Assembly: GCF_900187975.1 (NCBI RefSeq)
Contig: NZ_FZPC01000040.1
Span: 1 to 53,802, forward strand
DNA: 53,802 nt
DNA from: Pseudomonas delhiensis
GTDB lineage: Bacteria > Pseudomonadota > Gammaproteobacteria > Pseudomonadales > Pseudomonadaceae
Direction of reading: 5' to 3'
Below the pieces are notes generated by a model that made no database searches, was not told the origin of the DNA, and saw only the letters and a program-made list of their open reading frames with translations. Position numbers and translations under genes: made by a program. Below are positions 42,200-49,632 of the stretch, in pieces (positions within the stretch are counted from its first letter, which is position 1; each line of letters starts with the position of its first letter).

Positions 42200-43273
42200 T
42201 CAGCGGTTGCGAATGCGCTCGGCCAGCGCACCAAGGGGCTTGGCCATACCTCGCCGTATCCGCGCGGGGAAGGTTTCCGCGGCATAGATGGGAGCGGGCG
42301 TAACCTGCTCCCCGGCCAGCCGATACTGCGGAAAAAGACTCAACGCGTGGCCACGAGCGATGCCGTACTGCACCGACTCCGACCACAGGCCATTGTCGTC
42401 CAGGGTCTGGCATTGCAGCGTGGTGATCGGCGCTGGCGCGAACGGGAAGTCGCTACCGAAAAGTATGTGCGAAGGATCCACTAGCTCCTTCAAAGCAACC
42501 ATCGAATAGCGCGACGGTGAAAGCGCGGTGTCGAAATAGAAGCGCTTTACATACGTCATCACACCTTGAGGCGCCTGGTCCTTGAACTCCGGCAGGGCGT
42601 TCGCCAGGGAGATGCGCCAAGCCGCATAAGGCAGGAAACCACCGGAGTGCGCCAGTATCCAGCGGATCTTCGGGAAGCGTTCCAGGGTTCCGGTAAGGAT
42701 CAGGTTGACCGCCGCCCTGGTGGTATCGCAGAGAAACTCGAGCAGGAATCCCGGCGTCTGCAAGCCTATCCGTTCGCTGGTGGCATGCATGTTGGGATGG
42801 ACGAACACCACAGCCTGGCGGCGATCGAGTTCGGCCATCAGTTCCTCGAAACGCGGGTCACCGAGAAAGACACCATCGGTGCTGCCGAGCAACACTACGC
42901 CGTCCGCCTGGAGTTCATCGAGCGCACGCACGGCTTCGCGGCAAGCGGCATCGGTGAAAGGGGTGGGAAGCACGGCGAAATTGCCGAATCGCCCTGGAAA
43001 GTCCTCGCGCATCTGCGCAGCGAAATCATTGCATTGCCGCGCCAGCTCCCGCGCCTGCTCCACACCACCGCCGAAGTGCACCCCGGGAGCCGACAATGAA
43101 GTTATCGCGGTCTGGATGCCGTTGACGTCCATGACCTCGATGGACTTCTGCGGCGTCCATCTCGGCAACGGCGCCCCTGCCACTTTCGTCAAACCCATTT
43201 TGTCCATTGCGGCAACGAAAGCTGGCGGAATGATGTGATGATGGACGTCTAGGCGCCCTTGCTGGATGGACAT
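42200..43273 (-). CDS. Cytoplasmic amidohydrolase-2 family protein (ACMSD-like)
   Basis: A 357-residue paralogue of the Tat-exported enzyme at 36807-37838, but without a signal peptide. Metal-site motifs are RLDVHHHIIPPAF (HxH), VVFVHPNMHAT, WILAHSGGFLPYAAWRISLA and HILFGSDFPFAPAPITTL. Shared blocks with the paralogue include PGVHFGG-type, QADGVVLLGSTDGVFLGDP and DTTRAAVNLILTGTLERFPK. It also has a C-terminal extension of about 30 basic residues. The ATG at 43273 lies 84 bases from a TetR-type palindrome, divergent from tetR. ACMSD relatives act as decarboxylases or hydratases on ring-cleavage products, so a place in the meta-cleavage pathway is reasonable. The reaction is not known. Confidence 0.87.
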   Translation of the reverse strand: MSIQQGRLDVHHHIIPPAFVAAMDKMGLTKVAGAPLPRWTPQKSIEVMDVNGIQTAITSLSAPGVHFGGGVEQARELARQCNDFAAQMREDFPGRFGNFAVLPTPFTDAACREAVRALDELQADGVVLLGSTDGVFLGDPRFEELMAELDRRQAVVFVHPNMHATSERIGLQTPGFLLEFLCDTTRAAVNLILTGTLERFPKIRWILAHSGGFLPYAAWRISLANALPEFKDQAPQGVMTYVKRFYFDTALSPSRYSMVALKELVDPSHILFGSDFPFAPAPITTLQCQTLDDNGLWSESVQYGIARGHALSLFPQYRLAGEQVTPAPIYAAETFPARIRRGMAKPLGALAERIRNR

Positions 43274-43356
43274 GGTTATCCCCGTCGGTGGAGTTCGAAT
43301 GACCGCGAGCGCATGCGCCCGGGCACACAGGCGAAAAGAACACTACCAGCAAGATA

Positions 43357-43372
43357 TGAACATCAATGTTCA
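43357..43372. promoter_or_regulatory. TetR operator A, in front of the amidohydrolase
   Basis: TGAACA-TCAA-TGTTCA is a perfect palindrome with 6-base arms and a 4-base spacer, 84 bases upstream of the amidohydrolase start in the tetR/amidohydrolase divergent region. The same palindrome recurs at 43449-43464 and 47651-47666. Confidence 0.72.
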
Positions 43373-43448
43373 CAAAGTGTCAATTCAGATCACCTACCCT
43401 TCGCCCCCTCATCGGTCATGGGACAGTCAAATAACTCTTGACTCCGGA

Positions 43449-43464
43449 TGAACACGACTGTTCA
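43449..43464 (+). promoter_or_regulatory. TetR operator B, in the tetR promoter
   Basis: TGAACA-CGAC-TGTTCA is a perfect palindrome. It sits between TTGACT (43438-43443) and the likely -10 area (about 43461-43466), the classic place for autorepression. Its presence argues that translation of tetR starts after it, at 43493. Confidence 0.72.
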
Positions 43465-43492
43465 CTCTGAGTCACGGTTAACAGGACCTTTT

Positions 43493-44098
43493 ATGAGCGC
43501 AATCGAAAAACGCATCCATGACGCCGCCATCCGCATCTTCGCCGAGCGACGCATGGACGAAATCAACGTCAGCGAACTCGCGCAGACCGCCGGTGTTGCA
43601 CGCGGCACCATCTACAAGAAGCTCGAGTCGGTGGATTCGCTGTTCGAGAACGTCGCGAGTCAATTGGCAGCGGAGATGAACGAACGGGTTGGACTCAGTG
43701 CAGCCCCCGATCTGGACCCGGCCCAGCGTCTGGCTAACGGCATCCGCTTCTACATCCGGCGAGCCCATGAGGAGCCGCACTGGGGCGCGTTCTTGGTGCG
43801 CTACTCGGCCACCAGCCTCTCGCTGCAAAAAATGTGGGATGGCCCCCCGGCACGTGACGTGCTCGATGGCCTGTCCAAACATCGCTACAGCTTCCGCCCA
43901 GAGCAGATGGTATCGGTAATCGGCATGCTTGCCGGCTCGGTGCTGATCGCCATCGCCCTGGTGCTCGAAGGCCATAAAACCTGGAGAGATGCCGGCGCCG
44001 ACACCGCCGAGCTGGTGCTGCGCGCGCTAGGGGTGCCCCCGGAAGAAGCGCATGCATTCGCCAGCGCGCCGTTGCCGGTACTGCCAGCTCTCGACTAA
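43493..44098 (+). CDS. TetR/AcrR-family transcriptional regulator
   Basis: A 201-residue regulator. The helix-turn-helix spans about residues 8-50: RIHDAAIRIFAERRMDEIN, then VSELAQTAGVARGTIYKKLE. The rest is a helical ligand-binding domain (RLANGIRFYIRRAHEEPHWG, MVSVIGMLAGSVLIAIALVL). I chose the ATG at 43493 because AGGA is 6 bases upstream; an ATG at 43448 lies in the operator/promoter region. It faces away from the amidohydrolase gene and towards the DUF1302 and ring-cleavage genes. Three TGAACA-N4-TGTTCA palindromes mark its probable targets. The effector is probably the aromatic substrate or a ring-cleavage intermediate. Confidence 0.9.
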   Translation: MSAIEKRIHDAAIRIFAERRMDEINVSELAQTAGVARGTIYKKLESVDSLFENVASQLAAEMNERVGLSAAPDLDPAQRLANGIRFYIRRAHEEPHWGAFLVRYSATSLSLQKMWDGPPARDVLDGLSKHRYSFRPEQMVSVIGMLAGSVLIAIALVLEGHKTWRDAGADTAELVLRALGVPPEEAHAFASAPLPVLPALD

Positions 44099-44121
44099 CG
44101 CAGAGCCCCCATTGCCTTGAA

Positions 44122-44144
44122 CGGCGCGCCCTTCCGGCGTGCCG
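44122..44144 (+). terminator. Weak hairpin after tetR
   Basis: CGGCGCGCC (44122-44130) pairs with GGCGTGCCG (44136-44144) with one G-T wobble and a CTTCC loop. No T-tract follows, so partial read-through to the DUF1302 gene is possible. Confidence 0.4.
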
Positions 44145-44181
44145 CAGGGGGCGCTCACCCCGAAGAAAGGAGACAACAACA

Positions 44182-44247
44182 ATGAAAGCACTCCTTCACC
44201 GCCATCACCTGCCACTGCTTGCCAGCAGTCGCTCGCCGACCTCCTAG
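44182..44247 (+). CDS. Possible 21-residue leader peptide or dead gene start
   Basis: The 266 bases between tetR and the DUF1302 gene contain an ATG with an excellent ribosome binding site (AAAGGAG, then ACAACAACA). It opens a frame encoding MKALLHRHHLPLLASSRSPT and one more Ser, then TAG. Three His and many Leu are notable for so short a peptide. A hairpin (GCCCGT/ACGGGC) follows before the DUF1302 gene. It could be a translated leader acting on the downstream gene, or the start of a decayed secreted-protein gene. I see no homologue by eye. Confidence 0.25.
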   Translation: MKALLHRHHLPLLASSRSPTS

Positions 44248-44364
44248 CTAACGCGGCAGCCGCCGCCGGCCCTGCGCTATTCCCTTGCGCGGTGCCCGTA
44301 TCAACGGGCGCCGGGAAGATGCTCATCCGCAGAAAAGTCGACAACAACAAAAAGAGGCTTAAAC

Positions 44365-46224
44365 ATGAAAAGGGCAAGTCCCCTGCACCTCAGGCCACTG
44401 CGCCTGACCACCGCACTAACCCTTTATGCCCTGACCGTTCCCACCAGCCAGGCGGCGACCTTCACCCTCGGGGAGATCGAGGGGCAGTTCGACTCCTCGC
44501 TGTCGATCGGCTCCAGCTGGTCGACGCAGAACCCCAAGGCCAAGCTGCTGAACAGCCACAGCGTGGACGACGGCAAGCTCAACTTCCGCTCTGGCGACGC
44601 CATCTCGCGGGTGTTCAAGGGCCTCCACGACCTGGAGCTGAAGTACGGCGATAGCGGTGTGTTCGTCCGCGGGAAGTACTGGTACGACTTCGTCCTCAAG
44701 GACGAGGACCTGCGCTTCAGGAACATCAGCGACAGTGGCCGCGAAGAGGCGGCCAAATCGGCCGGCGCCGAATTCCTCGACGCCTTCGTCTACCACAATT
44801 ACGAGCTCCGCGAACTGCCCGGTGTCGTGAAGGTCGGCAGGCAGGTGGTCAACTGGGGCGAGAGCACCTTCATCCAGGGCGGCGTCAACGCCATCAACCC
44901 CATAGACGTCTCCTCCTTCCGCCGCCCTGGCTCGGAGATCAAGGAAGGGCTGGTGCCGGTCAACATGTTTTATCTCTCTCAAAGCCTGAGCGAGAGTTTC
45001 TCCACCGAGATGTTCTACCAGTTCGGGTGGGACAAGACAGTCATCGACAACTGCGGAACCTTCTTCTCCGGCAACGACGTCGTTGCCGATGGCTGCGGCG
45101 GCCTGCCGGTTGGCCCCGTCATATACCAGAACCCGCTCGCCCAACAGGCTTTGTCCCCGTTCGGAATCAAGCTGACCAGCGAAGGCATCGAGATTCCGCG
45201 CGCACATGACAATGACCCGCGCGATAGTGGCCAATGGGGAATGGCGCTGCGCTGGTTCGCCCCGCAGTGGGACAGCGAGTTCGGCGCCTATTTCATGAAC
45301 TACCACAGCCGCATGCCCTACATCAGCGCCGTAACCAGCCCTCATGCGGCTGATCCGGGCTTCGCTCCGGAGCTCTGCGGAAACCTGGGCGTCCCGGCCG
45401 CTGCATGCTCCGCGGTATTGGGGACGGCGGCAGGCCAGAGTCTGGCGCAGGCCTATCGGCTCGGCACTTCGAAGTACTACATCGACTATCCCGAGGATGT
45501 CCGTCTTTACGGCCTGAGCTTCAGTACCAGTCTACCGACGGGGACCACGCTCGCCGGAGAGGTCAGCTATCGCCCCAACATGCCGCTGCAGATCAACCCG
45601 TACGACTTGATCACGGCAGGAACCGGGGTCACAGCCCTGTCCCCACTGTTGTCTTCTGGCGCGATCAATCTGCAGAACTCTACCGCCATTTCTGGCTATC
45701 GGCGCAAAGAGGTTACCCAGGCCCAGGTTACGGCGACGCACTTTTTTGACCAGGTAATGGGGGCTGATCGCCTGACGCTGATCGGCGAGGTCGGATACGT
45801 GCACGTCGGCGGACTTGAAGGCCGAGGTGGTGTGCGGTACGGGCGGAGCACTGCCTATGGAGGCGGCGCGATCTACCCGGACAACAGCGTGTGTACGTCC
45901 ACCAGCGCCACTCCGGAGTACTGCACCAACGATGGCTTCACCACTTCAGATGCTTGGGGATACCGCGCGCGAGCCATCTGGGAGTACTCCAACGTCATCC
46001 AGGGGCTGGAGCTCAAGCCGAACCTGGCCTGGTCGCACGACGTTGACGGCTACGGTCCCGAGCCTGGTTTCAACGAAGGCTCCAAGGCCGTAAGCATTGG
46101 CCTCGATGCCACCTACCTGAACACCTATAACGCGAGCCTCTCGTACACCAACTTCTTCGGCGGTGATTACAACGTCAACGTCGACAGAGACTTCGTCGCG
46201 CTGAGCGTCGGCGTTTCCTTCTAA
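44365..46224 (+). CDS. DUF1302 family outer-envelope protein
   Basis: A 619-residue exported protein. A signal peptide (LTTALTLYALTVPTSQA) is followed by the DUF1302 opening FTLGEIEGQFDSSLSIGSSW. Further family marks are VKVGRQVVNWGESTFIQGGV, NAINPIDVSSFRRPGSEIKE, GVTALSPLLSSGA and the ending RDFVALSVGVSF with a terminal Phe, as in beta-barrels. GAGG lies 7 bases before the ATG. DUF1302 and DUF1329 genes are regularly found together in pathways for steroids, alkanes or other hydrophobic compounds. This implies an outer-membrane uptake or sensing role. Base composition is lower in GC than the flanks from about 45 kb on. Confidence 0.9.
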   Translation: MKRASPLHLRPLRLTTALTLYALTVPTSQAATFTLGEIEGQFDSSLSIGSSWSTQNPKAKLLNSHSVDDGKLNFRSGDAISRVFKGLHDLELKYGDSGVFVRGKYWYDFVLKDEDLRFRNISDSGREEAAKSAGAEFLDAFVYHNYELRELPGVVKVGRQVVNWGESTFIQGGVNAINPIDVSSFRRPGSEIKEGLVPVNMFYLSQSLSESFSTEMFYQFGWDKTVIDNCGTFFSGNDVVADGCGGLPVGPVIYQNPLAQQALSPFGIKLTSEGIEIPRAHDNDPRDSGQWGMALRWFAPQWDSEFGAYFMNYHSRMPYISAVTSPHAADPGFAPELCGNLGVPAAACSAVLGTAAGQSLAQAYRLGTSKYYIDYPEDVRLYGLSFSTSLPTGTTLAGEVSYRPNMPLQINPYDLITAGTGVTALSPLLSSGAINLQNSTAISGYRRKEVTQAQVTATHFFDQVMGADRLTLIGEVGYVHVGGLEGRGGVRYGRSTAYGGGAIYPDNSVCTSTSATPEYCTNDGFTTSDAWGYRARAIWEYSNVIQGLELKPNLAWSHDVDGYGPEPGFNEGSKAVSIGLDATYLNTYNASLSYTNFFGGDYNVNVDRDFVALSVGVSF

Positions 46225-46236
46225 CGGAGAACAACA

Positions 46237-47598
46237 ATGAAAAATGCCTCCTTGCGTATTGCGCTGCTTGGCGCAGCTCTGTCCATGCCACTCCACGCCA
46301 TTGCCGCTGTCTCCGAAGCCGAGGCACAAAAGCTCGGCACGAGTCTCACCCCAATGGGGGCAGAGAAGGCAGCCAACGCCGACGGCAGCATCCCCCAATG
46401 GACTGGTGGCTTGCCGACTACTGCGGGCCAACGTGGGACGAATGGTCGCCTCAGCGATCCCTTTGGCAGTGAAAGGCCGGTATTCACCATCACTGCACAA
46501 AACCTGAACCAATACGCCTCCAACCTCTCAGCCGGCCAGCAAGCAATGTTCAAGCGCTATCCGGACTATCACATGAACATCTACCCGACACATCGCACGG
46601 CGACATACCCGGACGCAGTGTTCAAGGCTATCGCCGGTAATGCTCGCAAGACGAGCCTCGTGGGTGGCGGGAACGGCCTGCAGGATTTCCAGACGGCAAT
46701 CCCCTTCCCTATTCCCCAGAGCGGCATCGAAGTTCTCTGGAACCATATCACCCGTTACCGCGGCGGAAGCGCCCAGCGCAATCATGTGCAAGCCGTGCCG
46801 ACCGCCAATGGCACCTTCACTCCGGTTCACTTCAAGCAGCAATTCACCTATCGCGATCAGCTCAGTGACTTCGATCCCGGCAAGGAGAGCAACGTGCTCT
46901 TCTACTACAAGCAGTTGGTAACCGCGCCCGCACGGCTTGCCGGCGACGTCGTTCTCGTTCACGAGACACTGGACCAGGTCAAAGAGCCCCGGATGGCGTG
47001 GATCTACAACGCGGGTCAGCGTCGTGTGCGCCGGGCCCCCCAAATCGCCTACGACGGGCCCTACCCTGCGTCTGATGGCCAGCGCGTTGCGGACAATCTG
47101 GACATGTTCAACGGCGCTCCAGATCGCTACGAGTGGAAGCTGCTCGGTAAGCGCGAGCTCTATGTCCCATACAACAACTTCGAGCTCGAATCACCAGCCC
47201 ACAAATACAGCGACATCCTGCAGCCCGGTCACATGAACCAGGATCTGGTCCGTTACGAGAAGCATCGCGTGTGGGTTGTCGAGGGGACGCTCAAGCCCGG
47301 CGAGCGCCACATTTATGCCAAGCGCGTCCTGTATATCGACGAAGACACCTGGCAAGCGATGGTTGCGGAGCACTACGACGGCAGGGGCACGCTCTGGCGA
47401 GTGGGCGAAAGCTCGATGACGCCGCTGTATGACAAACAGATCCCCTACCTGGGCGTTGAAGCGCTGTACGACTTGATCAACGGCCGCTATCTGGTCTCCG
47501 GGATGACCAACGAAGAAAAAACCGGAGTCGAATTCGGCTTCAAGGCCAGCGCCGCCGATTACACCCCCACCGCCTTGCGCAATTCCGGCGTGCGCTAG
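46237..47598 (+). CDS. DUF1329 family periplasmic/outer-membrane protein
   Basis: A 453-residue exported protein with signal peptide (LRIALLGAALSMPLHAIAA). The DUF1329 start is AEAQKLGTSLTPMGAEKAAN and DGSIPQWTGGLP; later marks are RYRGGSAQRNHVQAVPTANG, PRMAWIYNAGQRRVRRAPQI and YVPYNNFELESPAHKYSDIL. The fold is related to LolA/LolB-type lipid-binding proteins, so carrying a hydrophobic ligand is plausible. It follows the DUF1302 gene by 12 bases with CGGAGA upstream, so the two form one unit. No TetR palindrome lies directly before the pair. Confidence 0.9.
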   Translation: MKNASLRIALLGAALSMPLHAIAAVSEAEAQKLGTSLTPMGAEKAANADGSIPQWTGGLPTTAGQRGTNGRLSDPFGSERPVFTITAQNLNQYASNLSAGQQAMFKRYPDYHMNIYPTHRTATYPDAVFKAIAGNARKTSLVGGGNGLQDFQTAIPFPIPQSGIEVLWNHITRYRGGSAQRNHVQAVPTANGTFTPVHFKQQFTYRDQLSDFDPGKESNVLFYYKQLVTAPARLAGDVVLVHETLDQVKEPRMAWIYNAGQRRVRRAPQIAYDGPYPASDGQRVADNLDMFNGAPDRYEWKLLGKRELYVPYNNFELESPAHKYSDILQPGHMNQDLVRYEKHRVWVVEGTLKPGERHIYAKRVLYIDEDTWQAMVAEHYDGRGTLWRVGESSMTPLYDKQIPYLGVEALYDLINGRYLVSGMTNEEKTGVEFGFKASAADYTPTALRNSGVR

Positions 47599-47650
47599 CG
47601 TCGCCATCCCCTTTCCGAGAAACGGTCCTTGGGAAAATCTTGCCATTAAT

Positions 47651-47666
47651 TGAACACTACCGTTCA
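47651..47666 (+). promoter_or_regulatory. TetR operator C, upstream of the meta-cleavage operon
   Basis: TGAACA-CTAC-CGTTCA differs from the perfect palindrome at one base. It lies 80 bases before the hydrolase start, and TTGAAC (47650-47655) within it can act as a -35 element. It links the ring-cleavage operon to the TetR gene at 43493-44098. Confidence 0.65.
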
Positions 47667-47745
47667 CAAGTAGACATTATTGACCTAAAGTAGGTCCATG
47701 CTTCGAAACGTGCCGACAGGCCTCCATAACAACAGGAGCAACGCA

Positions 47746-48618
47746 GTGAACATGAAAGAAACCATTTCCGAGCTGCAGACCCGCAGTGTCGTGGTCGGCA
47801 AGCGCCAGATATTCGTAGCCGAGAAAGGCACTGGACATCCGGTGCTCATGCTCCACGGGGGTGGTCCGGGCGCCTCGGGCCTGTCCAACTACTCGCGCAA
47901 CATCGACGCCCTCGCTGATCGATTCCGCGTCCTGGTGGTGGATATGCCCGGTTATGGCAAGTCGTCCAAAGGCGTGAATCGCGACGACCCGTTCGGCGAC
48001 CTTGCCAGCACCATGCTCGCCCTGCTGGATGTGCTTGGCATCAAGAGCGCTCACATCATCGGCAACTCGCTTGGGGGCGCCTGTGGCCTGCGAATGGCGC
48101 TGGAGGCACCCAGCCGTGTATCGGGGCTGATCCTCATGGGGCCCGGTGGAGTCAACACTACGCGGAGCCTCCCTACCCCCGGACTCAAGCTGCTGCTGGA
48201 CTACTACAACGGCGATGGCCCCTCTCTGGAAAAGATCACGCACTTCATCCGTGACTACCTGGTTTATGACGGGAGCCAGGTATCCGACGCGATGATCGAA
48301 GAGCGCTATCGCTCCAGCATTGATCCGGAAGTTGTAAAGCAGCCCCCGCTGCGACGCCCACCGAGCCTCGGTGCGGCAATCCGCATGGACTTCACTCGCG
48401 ACCATCGACTGAAAACCTGCCAGGTACCGACTCTGGTCCTCTGGGGTACGGAAGATCTCGTGAATCGCCCCAGCGGTGGCGCCACCCTCCTCAAGCGCAT
48501 GCCCAACTGCGATCTGTACCTCTTCGCCAAGACCGGCCACTGGGTGCAATGGGAACGTGCCGATCAGTTCAATGCCATCAGCACCTCCTTCCTGGCAGTG
48601 AACACGCCTAAGGCCTGA
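47746..48618 (+). CDS. mhpC: Meta-cleavage product C-C hydrolase (MhpC/BphD-type)
   Basis: A 290-residue alpha/beta hydrolase that cleaves the carbon-carbon bond of the yellow ring-fission product. The oxyanion segment LMLHGGGPGASGLSNYSRNI and the nucleophile elbow IIGNSLGG (Ser108) are those of MhpC/BphD/HsaD. Asp237 in LWGTEDLVN and His265 in KTGHWVQWE complete the triad. I chose the GTG at 47746 because CAGGAG lies 7 bases before it; the ATG 6 bases later is too far. First gene of the ring-cleavage operon, with TetR operator C upstream. The products would be 2-hydroxypentadienoate and a side-chain acid. Confidence 0.92.
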   Translation: MNMKETISELQTRSVVVGKRQIFVAEKGTGHPVLMLHGGGPGASGLSNYSRNIDALADRFRVLVVDMPGYGKSSKGVNRDDPFGDLASTMLALLDVLGIKSAHIIGNSLGGACGLRMALEAPSRVSGLILMGPGGVNTTRSLPTPGLKLLLDYYNGDGPSLEKITHFIRDYLVYDGSQVSDAMIEERYRSSIDPEVVKQPPLRRPPSLGAAIRMDFTRDHRLKTCQVPTLVLWGTEDLVNRPSGGATLLKRMPNCDLYLFAKTGHWVQWERADQFNAISTSFLAVNTPKA

Positions 48619-48633
48619 GTGGAGGATATCGAT

Positions 48634-49617
48634 ATGGCTCAGGACATCTTCGGCGCCAGTAGCATGGGCTATGCGGTTATCGAATCCGAGCGGATGGATC
48701 GCTGGCGAGCCCTGCTCAAGGCTGGCATCGGCTTGCACGAAGCGCAGGCTGACTCAGAGGTATTGGCCTACCGCATGGACCAGCACCAGCGGCGGATCAT
48801 TGTGAAGCGCGGCGCAGCCGAAGACCTCGTCGCCGTTGGCTGGCAGCTTCGTGACAAGGACACGCTGAATGAGGTGCTTCAGCGCCTGAAAAAGCTCGGG
48901 ATCGAGGCAACGCGAGGGTCTGCAAGCCAAGCCGCCGAGCGGGGTGTCCGTGAGTTCTGGGAAGTCATCGGCCCGAAACGGCTTGCGGTCGAGTTGTTCA
49001 TCGAGCCGCTCACTGACGATGGCCCTCTCGAGATGCTTAGTCCCGGATTCATAACTGGAGAGATGGGGATGGGGCACCTGGCGATCACATCTCGAAAGCC
49101 CGAACAGATGCGGCGCTTCTGGCAGGAAGTCTTCGATGCACGCCACAGCGATCACATCGTTGAACGCATCGCGGGCGTCACGCTGGACATCGACTTCTTC
49201 CGGGTGAATCCACGGCATCACTCGATTGCGATTGCCGTCGTCAAAGACCTGCCCATGGACCCGATTCGTACTCGAATTCAGCACATGAATTTGTTGACGA
49301 CGTCCGTCAGTGGGCTCACTGACGCTTTCCTCCGCTGCCGCAAGTTGGGCTTCGAAATGGCGCATGAGATCGGGGAGCACCCCAATGATCGCGAGCAGTC
49401 CTTCTACGTAATGACCCCTTCAGGCTTCGAAATGGAGCTCGGATGGAATGCCTTGGAAGTCAATGAAGAAACGTGGCGCACGACTTCCTACAAGGGCATC
49501 AGCCTCTGGGGCCACAAGCCCGAAAAGCAAACCCGCTGGAAAAAGCTGACCACCAACCTGGGCAATTTCGGTCGCGGCTTCCGCTCGCTTTTCAACACTG
49601 AATATTCACCGCTCTAG
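48634..49617 (+). CDS. Type I (vicinal oxygen chelate) extradiol ring-cleavage dioxygenase
   Basis: A 327-residue Fe(II) dioxygenase that opens a catechol ring next to the hydroxyls. The metal ligands are His148 (GEMGMGHLAIT), His217 (RIQHMNLLT) and Glu268 (GFEMELGW). The catalytic His195 or His196 (NPRHHSIAIAV) and Tyr258 are also in place, as in BphC/HsaC. E. coli MhpB is an unrelated type III enzyme. It is about 30 residues longer than usual, with a basic C-terminal tail. I chose the ATG at 48634 because GGAGG is 8 bases upstream. It stands between the hydrolase and hydroxylase genes of the operon. Confidence 0.92.
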   Translation: MAQDIFGASSMGYAVIESERMDRWRALLKAGIGLHEAQADSEVLAYRMDQHQRRIIVKRGAAEDLVAVGWQLRDKDTLNEVLQRLKKLGIEATRGSASQAAERGVREFWEVIGPKRLAVELFIEPLTDDGPLEMLSPGFITGEMGMGHLAITSRKPEQMRRFWQEVFDARHSDHIVERIAGVTLDIDFFRVNPRHHSIAIAVVKDLPMDPIRTRIQHMNLLTTSVSGLTDAFLRCRKLGFEMAHEIGEHPNDREQSFYVMTPSGFEMELGWNALEVNEETWRTTSYKGISLWGHKPEKQTRWKKLTTNLGNFGRGFRSLFNTEYSPL

Positions 49618-49632
49618 GGAGACGCGCTGGAG

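Noticed and set aside
43448..43492. Upstream ATG start for the TetR gene
   Set aside because: It falls within the promoter and the TGAACA palindrome. The ATG at 43493 has AGGA at the right distance and begins a normal TetR N-terminus.
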